From positions 812,641-876,640 of the forward strand of contig NZ_BMIC01000001.1 in the NCBI RefSeq assembly GCF_014641635.1: a DNA stretch of 64,000 bases, in the 5' to 3' direction. This DNA is from Aquaticitalea lipolytica. Its GTDB lineage: Bacteria > Bacteroidota > Bacteroidia > Flavobacteriales > Flavobacteriaceae. Made by a program: the position numbers and the translations under genes. This document shows, in pieces, positions 60,748 through 64,000 of the stretch (position 1 is its first letter; every line of letters begins with the position of its first letter). Under the pieces are notes generated by a model, which was not told where the DNA came from, made no database searches, and saw only the letters and a list, made by a program, of their open reading frames with translations.

Positions 60748-61617
60748 TTATTTAAATCTCACAAATTTAGAGTCGTAAAACGTATAATTAGAAACTGGTA
60801 TTACAGCATCTTTTTCTAATTTATACCATGGTGAAATTGTAGTGTCTACTAGATTCTTAACTAGATGTACATTTTGTGCAGGTGTATTACCTTGAAACAA
60901 AAGAAATAATTTCTCTCCTTTATCATTTATTACTTCATCACAAATCATTACAATATGCCCTGGAGAGCCTCCTTTTATAAGCATGTCACCTAGTTTTAAT
61001 TGTTTAGCATCATTAATTTTTGGCAATTCATTATAAAGTGATAATGTTCCTGCATACATATAAATTAGGTTCAAATAATTATAAAAATTAGCTTTAGATT
61101 CGTTTTTAGATGCAGATTTACTAAATGTTACTTTATTACCATTAATAATAGGTCGATAGCCATCTGCATATTTATCCCAAGAGCAATAATCACCACTTGT
61201 AAAGTTGAAGCCTATCTCGTCTTTTCTATTATTATCCCAAAGGTATTCGCTCCTAATTCTAATAAGTGCATCAGCACATTGTTGCAGCCCATTTGAAGGT
61301 ACTGGAATTTCTAAAATACCAATATGTCCACCTTGCCAAAAATAATCAGTATTATCATAATTAATAATTTTTGAGCCATACGCTTTCAGCTTATAATTAC
61401 GCAAATACTCTTCAAATGATCCTTTTGGGTAATCTACACGTTTATAACCTTCAGGAATATTTACTCTACTTTTTATAGTTAGACTATCTTCATTAATATG
61501 ATTGGTCTTTTCAATAGAACCAACAATCATATTGGTTGCTTGCTTAACAGGTTTAAATTGATAAGCAACAATTACAAATACTGAAAGTAGAGATAAAATA
61601 AGAATTAGCTTTTTCAT
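60748..61617 (-). CDS. DUF4846 family protein
   Basis: 289 residues. N-terminal hydrophobic anchor (about 3-20), then the DUF4846 pattern: RVDYPKGSFEEYLRNY, QQCADALIRIRSEYLW, FNFTSGDYCSWDKYADGY, SLYNELP, IKGGSPGHIVMICDE and LLFQGNTPAQNVHLVKN. The Cys in SGDYCSWDKY and the later GHIVMI with Asp suggest a papain-like (NlpC/P60-type) arrangement, but activity is not established. Exported. Has a structured leader of about 108 bases after the nqr terminator. Confidence 0.85.
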   Translation of the reverse strand: MKKLILILSLLSVFVIVAYQFKPVKQATNMIVGSIEKTNHINEDSLTIKSRVNIPEGYKRVDYPKGSFEEYLRNYKLKAYGSKIINYDNTDYFWQGGHIGILEIPVPSNGLQQCADALIRIRSEYLWDNNRKDEIGFNFTSGDYCSWDKYADGYRPIINGNKVTFSKSASKNESKANFYNYLNLIYMYAGTLSLYNELPKINDAKQLKLGDMLIKGGSPGHIVMICDEVINDKGEKLFLLFQGNTPAQNVHLVKNLVDTTISPWYKLEKDAVIPVSNYTFYDSKFVRFK

Positions 61618-61725
61618 CTGATAATATTTATTTGTTTTTTAATGGTCAGATGCAATGCCCAAATTATAATTCTAGTGGGTTTGGCGCATTTCATTAAATG
61701 GGCATTTCATAATTATTGTAACGAA
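61618..61725 (-). other. Structured leader of the DUF4846 gene with a short upstream frame
   Basis: On the plus strand ATGCCCAAA (61655-61663) can pair with TTTGGCGCAT (61680-61689, one bulge) or, using its first seven bases, with TGGGCAT (61699-61705). The two pairings exclude one another. The minus strand also holds a 12-codon frame (MKCPFNEMRQTH, stop TAG) that covers both alternative partners. No TAnnTTTG box is visible in the gap. Confidence 0.35.
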
Positions 61726-61752
61726 AAAACCCAACACTTTCGTATTGGGTTT
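61726..61752 (-). terminator. Terminator of the nqr operon
   Basis: Minus strand AAACCCAATA, loop, TATTGGGTTT-type complement and T6: a clear terminator 21 bases after the nqrF stop. Confidence 0.88.
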
Positions 61753-61772
61753 GATTTTATATGTACTGAAGA

Positions 61773-63083
61773 TTATCCTCCAAAGTCATCAAATCTGATA
61801 TGTTCGTCTGGAATTCCGAAGTCTTCACCCATTTTTTGAACCGCTTGATTCATTAATGGAGGTCCACAGAAATACAACTCTATATCTTCTGGCGACTCGT
61901 GTTTGCTTAAGTAATTATCAATCACACAATTGTGAATAAACCCAACAAAACCATCTCCAGGAGCATCAATGTTTTCTTTTACTTTCCAGTTATCTTCTGG
62001 TAAAGGTTCAGATAATGCTAAATAGAATTTAAAATTAGGGAAATCGTTCTCTAATTGATTAAAGTGATCTAAATAGAATAACTCACGTTTAGAACGTCCA
62101 CCATACCAATAGGTTACTTTACGACCTGTTTTTAAGGTTTTGAATAAGTGGTATAAGTGCGAACGCATTGGTGCCATACCAGCTCCACCACCAACATATA
62201 GCATTTCAGAATCTGACTCATTAATGAAGAACTCTCCATAAGGACCAGAAATAGTTACTTTATCACCAGGTTTTTGAGCAAAAATGTATGACGATGCAAT
62301 ACCAGGATTAACAGCCATCCAACCGTTTTTAGCACGATCCCAAGGTGGAGTTGCAATACGTACGTTTAACATAATTTCACGTCCTTCTGCTGGGTAAGAA
62401 GCCATAGAATATGCTCTTTCAACAGTTTCAGTGTTTTTCATCATTAATGGCCATAAATTAAATTTATCCCATTCTGCTTGAAACTTATCTGGAGTTTCAT
62501 GCTCTTGTGGATGTGCAGTAATGTCGATATCTGAATATTTTATTTCGCATGGTGGAATTTCAATTTGAATATATCCTCCAGCTTTATAACCCATGTCTTC
62601 AGGTATTTCTACTACAAACTCTTTAATAAAAGATGCAACATTATAATTACGAACAACAGTCGCTTCCCATTTTTTAATTCCGAATACTTCTTCTGGAATA
62701 GTGATTTCCATGTCTTGTTTCACTTTTACCTGACAAGATAAACGTGCTCCATGTTTTAACTCACTACGTGTAAAATGTGGAGTTTCTGTTGGTAAAGCTT
62801 CGCCTCCTCCAGATAATACGTGACATTCACATTGAATACAAGTACCTCCACCACCACAAGCAGATGGTAAAAATATTTTATTATTTCCTAACGTTGAAAG
62901 TAAACTTCCTCCTGAAGCAACTTCAATTGTTTTCTCGCCATTAATAGTAATTTTTACTGGGCCAGATGGTGATAATTTTTGTTTTACTACCAATAAAAGC
63001 GATACCAGTAAAAGGGTAATTATTAAAAAAGCTACTACTGTTGCTATTATGGTTCCTAATGTTCCTGCTGCTAATAAAATCAT
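61773..63083 (-). CDS. nqrF: Na+-translocating NADH:quinone reductase subunit F
   Basis: 436 residues. The NADH-oxidising subunit. N-terminal membrane helix (about 8-33), a [2Fe-2S] domain with Cys76, Cys82, Cys85 and Cys117 ([19 protein letters not shown]), an FAD domain with RAYSMASYP, and an NADH domain with [15 protein letters not shown] and [11 protein letters not shown]. It passes electrons from NADH via FAD and the cluster to the membrane subunits D/E. Two bases... from the upstream nqrE: the stop of nqrE and this start are one base apart. Confidence 0.97.
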   Translation of the reverse strand: MILLAAGTLGTIIATVVAFLIITLLLVSLLLVVKQKLSPSGPVKITINGEKTIEVASGGSLLSTLGNNKIFLPSACGGGGTCIQCECHVLSGGGEALPTETPHFTRSELKHGARLSCQVKVKQDMEITIPEEVFGIKKWEATVVRNYNVASFIKEFVVEIPEDMGYKAGGYIQIEIPPCEIKYSDIDITAHPQEHETPDKFQAEWDKFNLWPLMMKNTETVERAYSMASYPAEGREIMLNVRIATPPWDRAKNGWMAVNPGIASSYIFAQKPGDKVTISGPYGEFFINESDSEMLYVGGGAGMAPMRSHLYHLFKTLKTGRKVTYWYGGRSKRELFYLDHFNQLENDFPNFKFYLALSEPLPEDNWKVKENIDAPGDGFVGFIHNCVIDNYLSKHESPEDIELYFCGPPLMNQAVQKMGEDFGIPDEHIRFDDFGG

Positions 63084-63084
63084 C

Positions 63085-63798
63085 TTACTCGTTTACTTTT
63101 GTATTGTTAGCTAACTCTTTATCAGTATTATTTTTAGGTTCTTCAACCTTTACTGTTTTTTCTTCTTTTGGAGCTTCATCACCACCTGTTAACATACCTC
63201 CAAAACTCATAAATCCGATTGCCATTAATCCTGTAATGATAAATGTAATTCCTAATCCTCTTAATGCTGGTGGCACGTTAGAATATCTGATTTTTTCGCG
63301 AATTGCCGCAATAGCTAAAATTGCTAAAAACCAACCTATTCCAGAACCTATTCCGTAAACCGTTGCTAAACCTAAAGTAGGAATCTCACGAGATTGCATA
63401 AATAATGAACCTCCTAAAATAGCACAGTTTACTGCAATAAGTGGTAAGAAAATACCAAGTGAATTGTAAAGTGATGGTGAAAATTTCTCAACCACAATTT
63501 CTACTAATTGTACCATTGTTGCTATAGTAGCAATAAACATGATAAATGATAAGAAGCTTAAATCGTAATCTGCATAATCAGCACCTAACCATTTTAACGC
63601 TCCTGGTTGTAATAAATACTGATCAAGTAACCAGTTTAAAGGCACAGTTATCGCTAATACAAAGATAACGGCTGCACCTAGACCAACTGCTGTTGTTACT
63701 TTTTTAGATACTGCTAGGTAAGAACACATTCCTAAGAATGTTGCAAATACCATGTTATCTATAAATATTGATTTTAAAAATAATTCTATATATTCCAT
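63085..63798 (-). CDS. nqrE: Na+-translocating NADH:quinone reductase subunit E
   Basis: 237 residues, six membrane helices. Together with NqrD it holds the intramembrane iron centre through conserved Cys: SYLAVSKKV-preceding FLGMCSYL and [10 protein letters not shown]. The first 203 residues match the usual subunit length (about 200); a charged tail of roughly 33 residues (after FGGMLTGG) rich in Lys/Glu/Asn is additional. Lies one base before nqrF and 11 bases after nqrD. Confidence 0.96.
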   Translation of the reverse strand: MEYIELFLKSIFIDNMVFATFLGMCSYLAVSKKVTTAVGLGAAVIFVLAITVPLNWLLDQYLLQPGALKWLGADYADYDLSFLSFIMFIATIATMVQLVEIVVEKFSPSLYNSLGIFLPLIAVNCAILGGSLFMQSREIPTLGLATVYGIGSGIGWFLAILAIAAIREKIRYSNVPPALRGLGITFIITGLMAIGFMSFGGMLTGGDEAPKEEKTVKVEEPKNNTDKELANNTKVNE

Positions 63799-63809
63799 AT
63801 TTTTAAATA

Positions 63810-64000
63810 TTAATCTTCAATTAATGTTTTATTTCTACTACGTTGTACCCAAATAATAATTCCTACAACAATTAATGCCATTGGAGATAATAACATAAAT
63901 CCGTTATTCTCGTATCCTAAAGCATATAATCCTGATAATTCTCCAGGAATAGGATTACCTAATACGGGAAAACCTAATAGCGTTCCAGAACCTAAAAGTT
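63810..64000 (-). CDS. nqrD: Na+-translocating NADH:quinone reductase subunit D, C-terminal part
   Basis: The last 62 codons and stop of nqrD; the gene continues past the right edge. Readable residues include [34 protein letters not shown] and the basic tail [13 protein letters not shown]. The GNGLM-like segment [11 protein letters not shown] and the order nqrD-nqrE-nqrF identify it. It forms the membrane iron-site half together with NqrE. Confidence 0.9.
   Translation of the reverse strand, partial: LLGSGTLLGFPVLGNPIPGELSGLYALGYENNGFMLLSPMALIVVGIIIWVQRSRNKTLIED

Noticed and set aside
1-64000. CRISPR array, prophage or conjugative element
   Set aside because: No regularly spaced repeats, no phage structural or integrase genes and no tra genes were seen; nearly all genes are typical chromosomal genes.

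Overview
The window is a gene-dense, AT-rich chromosomal segment of a member of the Bacteroidota, most likely a marine-type Flavobacteriaceae. Support comes from the recurrent -7 promoter element TAnnTTTG, the lack of strong Shine-Dalgarno sequences, the exosortase-F pair, a TonB-dependent receptor with a carboxypeptidase-like N-terminal domain, a Na+-translocating NADH:quinone reductase, and the flavobacterial form of the kynurenine pathway. No gap between genes exceeds 300 bases. I see no prophage, no complete insertion sequence, no CRISPR array and no rRNA. There is one tRNA gene (Gly, anticodon TCC).

Layout. 1-3.7 kb (minus): a four-gene metal-handling cluster of a small HYC_CC_PP-type protein, an HMA domain fused to a MauE/DoxX-like membrane protein, a TonB-dependent receptor and a secreted HMA protein cut by the left edge. 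3.8-4.7 kb (minus): exosortase XrtF and its partner. 4.8-6.8 kb: a GAF/free-methionine-sulfoxide-reductase-like protein and a MacB/FtsX-type permease. 7-14.2 kb (plus): purH, then the cell-shape operon mreB-mreC-mreD-pbp2-rodA. 14.3-22.8 kb: valS, a DUF1573 protein, an aspartyl-protease/PDZ protein, an aminotransferase, murB, a candidate minus-strand small RNA, and an ECF sigma/anti-sigma pair. 22.9-26.9 kb: a small four-cysteine membrane protein (NqrM-like by my reading) and a tightly overlapping set of glycosyltransferase, second ECF sigma factor, unknown membrane protein and an NRAMP-family protein without the DPGN motif. 26.9-36.9 kb: lipA, gap, a TPR hybrid histidine kinase, lpxK, a Nif3-family protein with a cysteine-free relative of the C4 zinc-ribbon coiled-coil family, msrA, a methyltransferase, a lipoprotein and a CDGSH iron-sulfur protein.

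37-46 kb (plus) is a catabolic operon for kynurenine through 3-hydroxyanthranilate: kynU, kmo, a RidA-type 2-aminomuconate deaminase, a semialdehyde dehydrogenase, 3-hydroxyanthranilate dioxygenase, ACMS decarboxylase and an O-methyltransferase-like gene. Interleaved are a DUF2971 gene, a secreted protein and an SDR lacking the canonical Tyr/Lys. Tryptophan dioxygenase and formamidase are not in the window. 46-57.6 kb is mixed: two small membrane proteins, an S8 peptidase lipoprotein, tatA, two tandem paralogous carboxypeptidase-like-domain proteins, pepE, tRNA-Gly, two acetyltransferases, an M48 protease, a secreted ankyrin protein behind a good ECF-type promoter, gpmI, a BT0820-like HAD protein and an acetyl-CoA hydrolase/transferase. 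57.7-64 kb: map, a methyltransferase, then (minus) apbE with a small partner gene, a DUF4846 protein with a structured leader, and the 3' end of the nqr operon (nqrF, nqrE, partial nqrD). ApbE makes the covalent FMN bonds NQR needs, and the NqrM-like protein at 22.9 kb could supply its iron site.

Strongest leads for something undescribed: the metal cluster at the left edge, the minus-strand small RNA candidate at 21.3 kb, the divergent NRAMP protein in an ECF-sigma cluster, the NqrM-like small protein, the noncanonical SDR in the kynurenine operon, and two genes with the same apparently leaderless promoter. Residue numbers were counted by hand; no database search was run.
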